Positions 44,183 to 51,446 of a stretch of 55,002 nucleotides of DNA are shown in pieces (the first letter of the stretch is position 1; the number at the start of each line of letters is the position of its first letter). Made by a program: the position numbers and the translations under genes. Source of the DNA: a virus. Under the pieces are notes generated by a model that searched no databases, was not told where the DNA came from, and saw only the letters and a list, made by a program, of their open reading frames with translations. The stretch is taken from positions 1 through 55,002 of IMG/VR virus record IMGVR_UViG_3300037245_001061; one strand, written 5' to 3'.

Positions 44183-44418
44183 TGAGCACAAGCCCACTGG
44201 ACACACAAGTGGGGGGAGATCACTACAAAGACCAAAAGATCCAACCCCTAGAACTCACTTACCTTAACTTTGGATATGATGGCCTTAAAGCCTCTGTGTA
44301 CACCAAGGTTAACAAGTATATCACCCGCAAGAAGAACAACCACGTAGAGAACCTTAAGAAGGCAGCACATTGCCTTGAAATCCTGATAGAGAAAGCTGAA
44401 CAAGAGGAAAACCAATGA
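44182..44418 (+). CDS. DUF3310 protein (putative nucleotide kinase-like)
   Basis: 78 residues. 'QVGGDHYKDQKIQPLELTYLNFGYDGLKASVYTKVNKYITRKKNNHVENLKKAAHCLEILIE' has the full GG-DHY-K-x-x-IQP-x-E ... KY-I-x-R-x-K ... L-K-K-A-x-x-Y/H-L signature of DUF3310. This family often sits next to nucleotide metabolism genes such as nrdAB, as here. Confidence 0.85.
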   Translation: MSTSPLDTQVGGDHYKDQKIQPLELTYLNFGYDGLKASVYTKVNKYITRKKNNHVENLKKAAHCLEILIEKAEQEENQ

Positions 44419-44810
44419 GCAAAGATACCGAAGCAACACAAGAAGCTGTAGAGACTGCAGAGCCCTCCCCAGAGGAGCGTAAGCAAGCCCTAGGGGGTGT
44501 CGTAAGGGGTACCCTACAGTTTGATGATAACTCAAGAGCCCAAGTGGACGCCATGGCCACAGAGCTTAAGCTATCAGATGAAGAGTTCGAGCAGTTGATC
44601 AGCTCCATCAATATCAATGCTGTATGGGATGCCCACTGGGATCGTATCCTAGAGGAGACTACTCTGGAGGCTATCGAGGGAGCATTCCAAGCCATGAATG
44701 ACCTCTTCCTAGTTAGTGAGATGGTGGAGAGTCCTCTGGCGGAGGCCTTTGACCGTTACTTAAGTGATGCTGAGAGTGCTGAGTTTCGTGCCAAGTTTGG
44801 AATTCACTAG
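44415..44810 (+). CDS. Unknown helical acidic protein
   Basis: 131 residues, acidic. 'MATELKLSDEEFEQLISSININAVWDAHWDRILEETTLEAIEGAFQAMNDLF' is helical. ATGA overlap with the DUF3310 gene. Unknown. Confidence 0.6.
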   Translation: MSKDTEATQEAVETAEPSPEERKQALGGVVRGTLQFDDNSRAQVDAMATELKLSDEEFEQLISSININAVWDAHWDRILEETTLEAIEGAFQAMNDLFLVSEMVESPLAEAFDRYLSDAESAEFRAKFGIH

Positions 44811-44818
44811 GGGGAGTT

Positions 44819-45253
44819 ATGTTAATACTAAAAAGACGTAAGGACGGTGGGAGTGAGTCTCCTGTAGATGCATACTTCCTGATAGAGAGTAAGAGGTTTG
44901 GTAGTCTAGCACTCCTTAAGTTTAACAAAGGCGGACGAGAGGCGTACCACACACATGCATTCAATGCTTGGACATGGTTCCTTAAGGGGGAGTTAGTCGA
45001 GGAGGATGTTAACGGGGAGTTGTACAACTACGAGAGGTCACTACTCCCCAAGACCACCCTTAAGGGTAAGAATCATAGGGTGAAGGCTGACACTAATAGT
45101 TGGTGTTTTACTCTAAGAGGGCCTTGGGTGGACAGGTGGACAGAGTATAATGAGAGGGAGGACGAGACTAGTGTATTCACTCACGGACGTAGGGTGATTG
45201 AGAGGTTACAGGGTATTCAACTTGGGGGAGAGTCATGCCAACAATCAAAGTAA
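44819..45253 (+). CDS. Cupin-like phage protein
   Basis: 144 residues. 'LLKFNKGGREAYHTHAFNAWTWFLKGELVEEDVNGELY' is the G-x5-H-x-H-x11-G cupin motif, and 'GKNHRVKADTNSWCFTLRGPWVDRWTEY' supplies the second part. Proteins with this outline occur in phages and bacteria, with unknown substrates. Overlaps the next gene by 19 bases. Confidence 0.7.
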   Translation: MLILKRRKDGGSESPVDAYFLIESKRFGSLALLKFNKGGREAYHTHAFNAWTWFLKGELVEEDVNGELYNYERSLLPKTTLKGKNHRVKADTNSWCFTLRGPWVDRWTEYNEREDETSVFTHGRRVIERLQGIQLGGESCQQSK

Positions 45254-45426
45254 GCCTAAATATCGGAATTAGTAATGCCAGTCAAGAGGATGAGCTTGAC
45301 ATTGACGAGGACGAGTGGGACGCCTGTGAGACAGATGAGGATCGGGATGAGTTAGTGAACGAATACTGGAAGGATTGGATGTGGAATTACATCGATGGTT
45401 ACAGTGAGCTGGTGGAGGATACATGA
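45235..45426 (+). CDS. Very acidic small protein
   Basis: 63 residues, 22 of them Asp/Glu ('DELDIDEDEWDACETDEDRDELVNEYWKDW'). Its extreme acidity recalls DNA-mimic proteins, but nothing else supports that. Overlaps both neighbours. Confidence 0.55.
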   Translation: MPTIKVSLNIGISNASQEDELDIDEDEWDACETDEDRDELVNEYWKDWMWNYIDGYSELVEDT

Positions 45427-45755
45427 AAGGAATGACTGATAAGAAAGCGAGAAACCTACAAAGATTAATGTCCTGCCTCGATGCTATTGAAATTGAGCTT
45501 AACAAAGTTGCTAAGTCTGTAGGTCACCCCAGCTTTGAAGAGTTCACCTCTAGGGATGAGGTGAATTCGTTTAGTGAGGCTGTACGGGAGTGCGGGCTTG
45601 GCTGGTTAATAGGTATGACCCCAAGGGAGGGGGAAACAAAGGAGGACTTCAAGACGAGGTGTGTAGAGTCTGTACGGAGCAACCCCCTAGAGTCCTTCCT
45701 GTTAGGGACAATACAAGAAGCTAGCTTAGACGATATTTGGGGGTATAGATGCTAA
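45423..45755 (+). CDS. Unknown protein
   Basis: 110 residues. ATGA overlap with the acidic gene. 'LMSCLDAIEIELNKVAKSVGHPSFEEFTSRDEVNSFSEAVRECGLGWLIGMTPREGETKEDFKTRC' is alpha-helical. Unknown. Confidence 0.6.
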   Translation: MKGMTDKKARNLQRLMSCLDAIEIELNKVAKSVGHPSFEEFTSRDEVNSFSEAVRECGLGWLIGMTPREGETKEDFKTRCVESVRSNPLESFLLGTIQEASLDDIWGYRC

Positions 45756-45892
45756 CTGAAGAAGAACTATCCTATGCCATTCTCACTGAGGATGAGTATA
45801 TCATGGAGTGTATCAAGGGGACTATCCTAGGGGTGATTCAGGGGTGGTGTGGGCTACTGGTGGCTGCTGCATTGATTAGGGGAGTGATGTGA
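45749..45892 (+). CDS. Single-pass membrane peptide
   Basis: 47 residues. An acidic N-terminal half (MLTEEELSYAILTEDEYIMEC) then one hydrophobic helix ('IKGTILGVIQGWCGLLVAAALI'). Its TGA overlaps the ATG of the next gene (TGATG). Confidence 0.55.
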   Translation: MLTEEELSYAILTEDEYIMECIKGTILGVIQGWCGLLVAAALIRGVM

Positions 45893-46200
45893 TGGGGGAG
45901 AGAGTGAAACAACCGAAGCTATATGCACCAGTTAAAATAAAGTTCTGGAGCTTAAGAAATGGTGTTGGTAGTGGGCTTGGTGTCATATTTGATATTGATA
46001 CGGAAGTGACTAGGACATGCAGGCGAGTCTTATACCTTGGTGGCTGGAAGTGGCAGCTAGTCAGGTACTATCAAGACCGTGATTGGGATTGGTGCTTAGA
46101 GCAAGATAAGGAGGTATTAGATAACTACCTTGAAGAAGTAGAATGGCAATACGCCTAAGACTTGAGTTAACGGATGCTTAGGGGGAGTGATGTGATGGGG
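45876..46200 (+). repeat. Direct repeats flanking the lone cassette-like gene
   Basis: TTAGGGGAGTGATGTGATGG-type sequence occurs at 45876-45898 and again, with one extra G, at 46178-46200. The second copy follows a decayed attC left half (46153-46177). Confidence 0.7.
45892..46158 (+). CDS. Lone cassette-like protein
   Basis: 88 residues from ATG 45892. 'KIKFWSLRNGVGSGLGVIFDIDTEVTRTCRRVLYLGGWKWQLVRYYQDRDWDWCLEQDKEVLDNYLEEVEWQYA' is Trp-rich and not recognised. It has A/T-richer codons than its neighbours, its stop lies in GCCTAAG followed by CTTGAGTTAACGG (an attC left half), and it is flanked by near-perfect direct repeats. So it looks like a solitary inserted cassette. Confidence 0.6.
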   Translation: MGERVKQPKLYAPVKIKFWSLRNGVGSGLGVIFDIDTEVTRTCRRVLYLGGWKWQLVRYYQDRDWDWCLEQDKEVLDNYLEEVEWQYA

Positions 46201-46269
46201 AGACTTGTTGTGGGTGGTGACATGCCTGATATCTATAACAAGCTAAAGAAACTAAAGGAGACAACATGA
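46195..46269 (+). CDS. 24-residue ORF after the insertion
   Basis: MGRLVVGGDMPDIYNKLKKLKETT, preceded by the second direct repeat with its GGGAG ribosome site and overlapping the next gene by ATGA. Probably the original downstream frame of the locus; may be a real small peptide or a remnant. Confidence 0.35.
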   Translation: MGRLVVGGDMPDIYNKLKKLKETT

Positions 46270-46484
46270 CAAACAACACCAAGCCCTGTGCAAACTGTAG
46301 GTACCACTTGGACGAGACAGAGCAGAGTGGGATGTCTGAGTTCAAGGGGCTAATGTACTCAGAAGAGCTCAACGAGAACTTACGAGAGATACTAGAGCAA
46401 GCACATATGGCAGGACAAGCTGATGCTGGTGTTGATCCCAGCTACTCCAACGCTAAACTTTACTCTAAGAAGGAAACAACATGA
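46266..46484 (+). CDS. Small protein with CxxC start
   Basis: 72 residues. 'CANCRYHLDETEQSG' opens with a CxxC pair. The rest is helical ('ELNENLREILEQAHMAGQADAGVDPSYSNAK'). AAGGAG upstream. Unknown. A 13-codon ORF (46481-46522) overlaps its stop and leads into the peptidase gene. Confidence 0.6.
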   Translation: MTNNTKPCANCRYHLDETEQSGMSEFKGLMYSEELNENLREILEQAHMAGQADAGVDPSYSNAKLYSKKETT

Positions 46485-46508
46485 CAATGTACCAATACGG
46501 GGGTCTGC

Positions 46509-46931
46509 ATGAGAGAGTGTAAGCACTTCAAGATATATGAGCTAGTCCCCCAGCATGTCTACGAGGATCGGGGAGAGAAGGCTTGGGCCTTACTTGACGA
46601 CAGAGCCCTAATCTTTGCTGACTACCTGAGGGAGCAGTTTGGAAGCGCCACTATCAATGATTGGTGGTGGCTCGGTAAGAACCAGTGGAGGGGTGTACGG
46701 ACATCAGGAAGTCCCTACTACAGGCCATACTCTCAGCATTCATTTGGGAGGGCCTTAGATATCATCTTTAAGGGTACAAGTGCAGAGAATGTACGTACAT
46801 GGCTCAAGGAGAACGTAACAGAGTGGCAAGTAGATACGGGGATCATGTCTATCACCCTAGAGGAAGGTGTAGGGTGGTTGCATATAGACTTTAGGAATGC
46901 CCCCGATGGGTATAACAGTTTTAATCCTTAA
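46509..46931 (+). CDS. M15-type peptidase, probable endolysin
   Basis: 140 residues. 'SQHSFGRALDIIF' is the S-x-H-x-x-G-x-A-x-D zinc motif of M15 (VanY/Ply500-like) peptidases, and 'GVGWLHIDFR' gives the second zinc histidine. 'TEWQVDTGIM' lies where the catalytic acid is expected. 'TSGSPYYRPYSQH' before the motif is also typical. In phages these enzymes cleave the peptide stem of peptidoglycan, so a lysis role is likely; no signal peptide is seen. Confidence 0.75.
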   Translation: MRECKHFKIYELVPQHVYEDRGEKAWALLDDRALIFADYLREQFGSATINDWWWLGKNQWRGVRTSGSPYYRPYSQHSFGRALDIIFKGTSAENVRTWLKENVTEWQVDTGIMSITLEEGVGWLHIDFRNAPDGYNSFNP

Positions 46932-46940
46932 GGAGGACGT

Positions 46941-47267
46941 ATGGGAGTAGAGTATAGGGGAGTGGGTGGTATTGGTGTAAGGCTCACAGATGATATGGTG
47001 CGGGACATAGTAGACTCAGGGGTCATCTCACAGAGGGATTGGGATGTAGATGGTGCTGATTGCCTTCCGGGGGATGGTGGTGATTTTGACGCTATGCAGG
47101 CAGGTAACAGTTGGGGAGGGGATACTCACTACTACCTAATGATGAAGTCGGAGACTCTCTCTGGCTGTTGGGATGCGCTGGAGGGGTTCATGGAGGCCTT
47201 GGAGGAGTTAGGTATGTCCCTTAGTCTGGAGGATGTCAAGGTGGTGAGTGATATCTACGTGTACTAA
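46941..47267 (+). CDS. Unknown protein, last gene of the rightward cluster
   Basis: 108 residues, AGGAGG upstream. 'GVRLTDDMVRDIVDSGVISQRDWDVDGADCLPGDGGDFDAMQAGNSWGGDTHYYLMMKSETLSGCWDALEGFMEALEELG' is alpha/beta. Its stop sits at the base of the convergent terminator. Confidence 0.6.
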   Translation: MGVEYRGVGGIGVRLTDDMVRDIVDSGVISQRDWDVDGADCLPGDGGDFDAMQAGNSWGGDTHYYLMMKSETLSGCWDALEGFMEALEELGMSLSLEDVKVVSDIYVY

Positions 47268-47288
47268 AAAAGGGGGCCGTAGGCCCCC
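47266..47288 (-). terminator. Intrinsic terminator for the leftward cluster
   Basis: A 7-bp G/C-only stem, GGGGGCC/GGCCCCC with a 3-base loop at 47272-47288, followed on the minus strand by six T (47271-47266). On the plus strand the hairpin lacks a T-tract, so it stops mainly the leftward transcript. It lies between converging operons. Confidence 0.85.
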
Positions 47289-47292
47289 TCCC

Positions 47293-47424
47293 TCATACCC
47301 CCATCCCCTTCCTATCGAAGGGCACCCTCACCTTAGCCTTATTCTTCCCCAAGTTAGTCACCCGGTACCAACACGCCCTGCCTCCTCTCCAGAAGGGCTT
47401 GAATATAAAGTTACCTCTTCTCAT
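47293..47424 (-). CDS. Small basic protein with WRGGR motif (copy 2)
   Basis: 43 residues. 'FIFKPFWRGGRACWYRVTNLGKNKAKVRVP', very basic, beta-like. ATGA overlap with its upstream paralogue. Shares K-x-x-WRGGR with it. Possibly nucleic-acid binding. Confidence 0.55.
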   Translation of the reverse strand: MRRGNFIFKPFWRGGRACWYRVTNLGKNKAKVRVPFDRKGMGV

Positions 47425-47582
47425 ACTACTCTCCTCCACGGCATTCTCTTAGGGGGCCAACCACGGCCATACCTACATCTTGGCACCAACCTAGTACGCA
47501 TCTGTCCGGGGGGACGTAGGACACGCAGCATAGTCTCCCTACCACCTCTCCAGACCACCTTGTACATTCTCTTAGTCCTCAT
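47421..47582 (-). CDS. Small basic protein with WRGGR motif (copy 1)
   Basis: 53 residues, 19 of them Arg/Lys. 'MYKVVWRGGRETMLRVLRPPG' parallels the next gene. ATGA overlap on both sides. Function unknown. Confidence 0.55.
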   Translation of the reverse strand: MRTKRMYKVVWRGGRETMLRVLRPPGQMRTRLVPRCRYGRGWPPKRMPWRRVV

Positions 47583-47941
47583 ACCACTCTCCCAGTTAGA
47601 TCTTCAATTAAGCTATGTAGAACCTCTACACACCCCTCCTTGTCAGAGCACTCCATCTTGTATGCCAGTAGATCAAGCCTACTTATGATCTCCCCGTACA
47701 ACTCATGGTGGATGGCATGTGCAGCCCTCTCAGCAGCCCACTCCCCCTCACCAGCATGATATTGGACTGATGATACCCACTGGAGCTTGAAGTCAGACTG
47801 GTACTTATTTCTCATGGGGGTGTCACGTAATTTCTCAGTGTGGGATGAGAGGGAGGCAGGTGCCCACCCACCACCATCTATTAGCCGCTCTCCACCCATA
47901 ACCATACCATCAACAATATCCCTTACAGCTAGTATCTTCAT
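47579..47941 (-). CDS. Unknown protein
   Basis: 120 residues. 'MKILAVRDIVDGMVMGGERLIDGGGWAPASLSSHTEKLRDTPMRNKYQSDFKLQWVSSVQYHAGEGEWAAERAAHAIHHELYGEIISRLDLLAYKMECS', mixed alpha/beta. The gene starts one base after the metallophosphatase stop. Unknown. Confidence 0.55.
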   Translation of the reverse strand: MKILAVRDIVDGMVMGGERLIDGGGWAPASLSSHTEKLRDTPMRNKYQSDFKLQWVSSVQYHAGEGEWAAERAAHAIHHELYGEIISRLDLLAYKMECSDKEGCVEVLHSLIEDLTGRVV

Positions 47942-47942
47942 A

Positions 47943-48719
47943 TCACACCTCTATCAGTAATGTATCATTAAATCCTTTAGCCAAGTGATCTGGGTAATAC
48001 CCCACTTGGTTACTTACCATCCTAGTATCCTTAGGCCCTACAATCCTATCCACATTGTGGTGAGTGTGGCCGAAGCACCATACATCAGCCTCACAGACTA
48101 GATCATCTAGGTTACTGTGGTAGTAGTGCTTGGTAGTACTATACTGATTGTAGGAATCAGGGTCTTCATTACTATACGAGGGGGTCATGTGTGTAACCAC
48201 AACATACTTCCTAGCCCCCTGCACAGACAACCCCTCACGGATAGCCTTCAGGCAGTCCTTATGATCCCAGTAGGCCATCTCAGGGGTGAACTTCCTATAA
48301 CTCTCCCCAGACTTGATCTTACTGTAGTCCACCATCACCCTAGTGGCATCCAACATACTGAGTTCATCACAATCATTGTAATCTGTCCAGAGGGTACCCC
48401 CGCAGAAGACTACATTATCAATAGTGATATGAGCATTGAATAGTGGGTAGACGTTATCCTCACTCCCCTCTAGCCACTTATTGGGGAGCTTAGTGAAGTT
48501 ACTCCCCCACAGGTCGTGATTGCCAGCCACTAGCACAACAGCCTTAAAACGTCCTGAGAGGGCGTTAGCGTAGTTTATACCCCTCCCCTTGGTGTCTATA
48601 TCCCCTGCAAGGACTAACACTGTCTGAGGGTCTGTAGGGAGCTCAGGGATGTGGTATGGCTCCTCACCCTCATCCCTACGGAACTCATTATGAATATCTG
48701 AGAATAGTCTAATGTACAT
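47943..48719 (-). CDS. Calcineurin-type metallophosphoesterase
   Basis: 258 residues from ATG 48719. The full motif set is seen: 'SDIHNE', 'LAGDID', 'VAGNHDLW', 'VVTHMTPS' and 'FGHTHHN', with Asp, His and Asn metal ligands in family order. It hydrolyses phosphoesters; the phage substrate is unknown, and related phage enzymes act on nucleotides or nucleic acids. The ATG overlaps the preceding stop (TAATG). Confidence 0.88.
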   Translation of the reverse strand: MYIRLFSDIHNEFRRDEGEEPYHIPELPTDPQTVLVLAGDIDTKGRGINYANALSGRFKAVVLVAGNHDLWGSNFTKLPNKWLEGSEDNVYPLFNAHITIDNVVFCGGTLWTDYNDCDELSMLDATRVMVDYSKIKSGESYRKFTPEMAYWDHKDCLKAIREGLSVQGARKYVVVTHMTPSYSNEDPDSYNQYSTTKHYYHSNLDDLVCEADVWCFGHTHHNVDRIVGPKDTRMVSNQVGYYPDHLAKGFNDTLLIEV

Positions 48720-49195
48720 TAACACTCCTCCTTGGATAGGAGATAGTCAATACGGGCTATTACATGGGAGGGGAGGATGTCTCCGTCCACCCCTACACAG
48801 GAGATAGTGTAGTCCAATTCACACGTATCTCCTGTGTAGTAGTAGTAGTACTCATCAGGGTCGAATAGGTAGCAGCAAGTATGATAGTCAATCTCGAATA
48901 GCCTCTCAGCAGCATCAAAACCGTATAGCCCTATATCCTCCCCGTCGGCATCAAGTAGGCACACCTCGCTGGCAGATGTCCAAGATCTAAGACCTAGTTC
49001 TCTGAAGCGAGAGTCCGCTGAGGCAAAGCCAAGGGCACAGGCAGAGAACCCACAAGAGGGGTTCTTCCAATCCACCACTAAGTCTACATCATTAGCGAGG
49101 ATAAACACATTAAGATCAAAGGTAACCCCCTTAGACAACCCCTCTTGGATCTCCTCCAGCATGGTCTTCATTAGTTTTAAGTTTTCAATATGCAT
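48719..49195 (-). CDS. Unknown acidic protein
   Basis: 158 residues. 'CGFSACALGFASADSRFRELGLRSWTSASEVCLLDADGEDIGLYGFDAAERLFEID' resembles the 'aCalGwA...F...GL' region found in several phage hypotheticals, and the end has a run of tyrosines. It is first after the promoter at 49.24 kb. Function unknown. Confidence 0.6.
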   Translation of the reverse strand: MHIENLKLMKTMLEEIQEGLSKGVTFDLNVFILANDVDLVVDWKNPSCGFSACALGFASADSRFRELGLRSWTSASEVCLLDADGEDIGLYGFDAAERLFEIDYHTCCYLFDPDEYYYYYTGDTCELDYTISCVGVDGDILPSHVIARIDYLLSKEEC

Positions 49196-49226
49196 AACAT
49201 TCCCTCCGTTTGATTAGCTTAGGAGG

Positions 49227-49255
49227 ATTATTACACGGAAGGGAGGGGGTGTCAA
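49227..49255 (-). promoter_or_regulatory. Sigma70-like promoter before the 158-residue gene
   Basis: Minus strand TTGACA (49255-49250), 16 bases, TAATAA/T (49233-49227). The -35 box overlaps the stop codon of the gene at 49252-49413. Confidence 0.65.
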
Positions 49256-49413
49256 CCCCCTTTAGTGGATTTCTTCTTTGATGAGGGCTTCTTAACTGTA
49301 TTGCCAACTAGACGCCACCCCCGGAGGTATCCATCGGGGGATACTCCTAGGGCCTTGGCTCTGGCCCTGAGGGTGGGTTCTCTGGCTCCTTTACTAGGAA
49401 CTCCTTTATTCAT
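49252..49413 (-). CDS. Small basic protein, HTH-like
   Basis: 53 residues. 'GVPSKGAREPTLRARAKALGVSPDGYLRGWRLVGN' followed by a Lys/Ser tail (KKPSSKKKSTKGG) reads like a short helix-turn-helix DNA-binding peptide. ATGA overlap with the membrane gene upstream. Confidence 0.55.
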   Translation of the reverse strand: MNKGVPSKGAREPTLRARAKALGVSPDGYLRGWRLVGNTVKKPSSKKKSTKGG

Positions 49414-49625
49414 CGATAACCCCCTCCCTTAATAACCTTTAGATAGAGGTAGGTTGACAGAATCCCCACTAAAGGAGAAACAACAACTGCAAGAGCAAGG
49501 GAGGGTATAATACCTATATCAGAACAGAAGACACCCAAACCAAGGCCTACAAGAGCTGGTAAGACAAAGAGTGCGGCACACCCACCCAATACCCTTACTA
49601 AGCTCAAATCCCTAGACTTACTCAT
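49410..49625 (-). CDS. Two-helix membrane protein
   Basis: 71 residues with two hydrophobic segments ('GGCAALFVLPALVGLGLGVF' and 'IIPSLALAVVVSPLVGILSTYLYL'). Overlaps both neighbours by four bases. Probably paralogous to the next one upstream. Confidence 0.6.
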   Translation of the reverse strand: MSKSRDLSLVRVLGGCAALFVLPALVGLGLGVFCSDIGIIPSLALAVVVSPLVGILSTYLYLKVIKGGGYR

Positions 49626-49831
49626 ACCTTCAACGCCTTAGCCCATAAGAAGCCAATAGGTACGCCCACTGCAACAGCACTACAAACTGTGACTAATGCG
49701 AATGCCAATGGCTTACTCGCCAAGGGCAGTATGGCAAGACCTAGGGCCACTCCAACCACTACTACTAAAATAAGGAACAGACCACAGGTAACAATTACCC
49801 GAAACTCCTCTAAAAACTCACTCATACCCAC
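49622..49831 (-). CDS. Two-helix membrane protein
   Basis: 69 residues, two hydrophobic segments ('VTCGLFLILVVVVGVALGLAIL' and 'PLAFALVTVCSAVAVGVPIGFLWA'). Same size and topology as the downstream gene. Overlaps the upstream gene by 14 bases. Confidence 0.6.
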   Translation of the reverse strand: MGMSEFLEEFRVIVTCGLFLILVVVVGVALGLAILPLASKPLAFALVTVCSAVAVGVPIGFLWAKALKV

Positions 49832-50096
49832 CTCCTAATTGATTATGTATCTCAACGATACGTTCTTCTAACCTAACTAACTCTTCCCTAAGGGCATCCT
49901 CATCATCAACGTATCCCTTAGGCTTCACACGGTATTGTACCTCAGGGAACCACAAAGGCTCATCCACATCAGCCCATGGGTGATTCTTATACCGGCTCTG
50001 GATCTGCTCCCCTAGCTCCCAAGCAGCTCTAACTTCTTGATGTACCTCGTCCGAAATAACAATGCCTTTTTCGGACAAGCTCACTCCCCACCCCAC
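49818..50096 (-). CDS. Small phage protein with YRVKPK motif
   Basis: 92 residues. 'EVRAAWELGEQIQSRYKNHPWADVDEPLWFPEVQYRVKPKG' is a motif known from many phage hypotheticals (an A-W-x-x-G-x-x-I-Q-x-R start, then P-x-W ... YR-V-KP), followed by a helix. The gene at 50863-51291 has the same core, so they are paralogous modules. Function unknown. Confidence 0.65.
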   Translation of the reverse strand: MGWGVSLSEKGIVISDEVHQEVRAAWELGEQIQSRYKNHPWADVDEPLWFPEVQYRVKPKGYVDDEDALREELVRLEERIVEIHNQLGGGYE

Positions 50097-50344
50097 TTAA
50101 TCCAACAGACTATCTTACGCATAATGCTAGTCCCCTCAAAGACATGCATCAGAAGGCACCCTAGAGCTACGAGAAGCCACGTAGGGAGCAATGCCACCAT
50201 AACCATACCCCTAACAAGGTAAGACTTGTAGGCAAGCCCTGTGTGGCGTATAATAGCCCTAGAGTATAGGAACCAGCCCACAAAGTAAGCTATCCATAGA
50301 ATGGAGATAATACCTCCACTTAAAGTCATTTCAACTGCCATCAT
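50081..50344 (-). CDS. Membrane protein
   Basis: 87 residues with two hydrophobic helices ('GGIISILWIAYFVGWFLY' and 'MVMVALLPTWLLVALGCLLMHVF'). Overlaps the next gene by 16 bases. It lies downstream of an A/T-rich control region. Confidence 0.6.
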   Translation of the reverse strand: MMAVEMTLSGGIISILWIAYFVGWFLYSRAIIRHTGLAYKSYLVRGMVMVALLPTWLLVALGCLLMHVFEGTSIMRKIVCWIKWGGE

Positions 50345-50489
50345 TAACCTCCATTATTCAATTAATAAGTAGTTTTCTTAGTATTATACCCCATTTAGGG
50401 CATTAATACACACTTTTGTTCATATTAACCCAGATTAGGGCAATATATTACACATTCCTACATTGTTTCATAAGAAACAACATATGTCC
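50345..50489 (-). promoter_or_regulatory. A/T-rich control region with direct repeats
   Basis: 145 bases between genes. A minus-strand TATAAT at 50388-50383 has no strong -35. Two imperfect direct repeats of about 22 bases (core ATTTAGGGCATTAATACACA and ATTAGGGCAATATATTACACA) are at about 50392-50413 and 50433-50454. A 7-bp hairpin TTGTTTC/GAAACAA (50465-50482) follows the stop of the next gene. Looks like an operator plus promoter. Confidence 0.5.
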
Positions 50490-50870
50490 CTAACTATACG
50501 CTAACTTGACGTAGTCTGCAACCCCTTCCTCTAAGTACTCATGGGGGTGCTTCTTCAAGTGGGAGGCTATCTCCCTGAAGGATACTCCATCATCATTCAT
50601 GTTGGCTAGGTGGGAGAGGTAGGAGCCCCCTACAGGCGAACTATCAATGTAAACTAGGCCTACGTAGTTCTCATCCTCGTCGGGATAGCCCTCTTGGGGG
50701 GAATACTTATTCCCAGATAAGTAACATTGTAGCCCTAAGCAACACATACCCTCCTCCATATCCCCTAGCCCCCACCCCCTCTGAGGGTATGCCAATCCCT
50801 TGGGGAGATCCATGCTCTCAATCCACATAAGGGCATTATCAATCTTCTGTTCTAATGTTAGCTTACTCAT
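50490..50870 (-). CDS. Phage protein with MCCLGLQC motif
   Basis: 126 residues from ATG 50870 (an upstream ATG would overlap the previous gene by 35 bases). 'LEQKIDNALMWIESMDLPKGLAYPQRG...GMCCLGLQCYLSGNKY...YLSHLANMNDDGVSFREIASHLKKHP' matches a widespread phage/plasmid hypothetical pattern (W-x-x-A-L-R ... CCLG-V-x-C ... LNDxG-x-SF-x-EIA). Function unknown. Confidence 0.65.
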   Translation of the reverse strand: MSKLTLEQKIDNALMWIESMDLPKGLAYPQRGWGLGDMEEGMCCLGLQCYLSGNKYSPQEGYPDEDENYVGLVYIDSSPVGGSYLSHLANMNDDGVSFREIASHLKKHPHEYLEEGVADYVKLAYS

Positions 50871-51291
50871 AAGTGTTATACTCCTCAGCAGCTTCATCCA
50901 GCTGGTTCTTTAATGACTTAATAATCCCTGCAAGCTCCACCTTACGGGGGTTTTCCTTGGGCTTTACTCGGTATTGGATGTAGTCCTCCCACGTAGGTGC
51001 AGTATCGACGAACCAGTACTGGCTAACGGACTTATATTCAATCACCTCCCCATTAGCCCAAGCCACTATCTCCTTGTAGTACTTGTGGCGTTTGGAGGTG
51101 TCTACTTTTTTGGTGAAGAGAGAGGTGGAGAAATTAAGGCCGTGCTTTGGAGCCATCCCCTTCAGGGATAAATAACGCCCTCCATCATGCTTAGCAATCA
51201 CCTCATACTCAACGCCATACTCTAACCAGCTATGTAGTTTGGTGTCTCTATCCCTAACCACCCAATCCCCTACTTCAATCTTATCACTCAT
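50863..51291 (-). CDS. Phage protein with YRVKPK motif, larger form
   Basis: 142 residues from ATG 51291; ATG 51297 is an alternative. The N-terminal half resembles a KOW/SH3 domain ('IEVGDWVVRDRDTKLHSWLEYGVEYEVIAKHDGGRYLSLKGM'). The second half is the W-x-NGE-x-IEY ... W-x-DYIQYRVKPKENPRK module of the gene at 49818-50096, with a C-terminal coiled coil. Function unknown. Confidence 0.6.
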   Translation of the reverse strand: MSDKIEVGDWVVRDRDTKLHSWLEYGVEYEVIAKHDGGRYLSLKGMAPKHGLNFSTSLFTKKVDTSKRHKYYKEIVAWANGEVIEYKSVSQYWFVDTAPTWEDYIQYRVKPKENPRKVELAGIIKSLKNQLDEAAEEYNTYE

Positions 51292-51332
51292 AATCATTCC
51301 CTCTCCATTAATATGCAAGCAGTATAACCACT

Positions 51333-51431
51333 CTAATCCTCCTCTTTAGGCTTCCTTAAGTATAACACACCAAGTACCCCCATTGCAAGGAGTAAGAAGG
51401 TCACCCCCTCATACTCAAATAGTCTACTCAT
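51333..51431 (-). CDS. 32-residue membrane peptide
   Basis: MSRLFEYEGVTFLLLAMGVLGVLYLRKPKEED: one hydrophobic helix with a charged tail, AGGA upstream. One of several such micro-proteins in this cluster. Confidence 0.5.
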   Translation of the reverse strand: MSRLFEYEGVTFLLLAMGVLGVLYLRKPKEED

Positions 51432-51446
51432 AAATCCTCCATATCA

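Noticed and set aside
47248-47688. Plus-strand ORF of 146 codons, proline-rich
   Set aside because: It crosses the terminator and is antisense to three overlapping minus-strand genes with proper ribosome sites.
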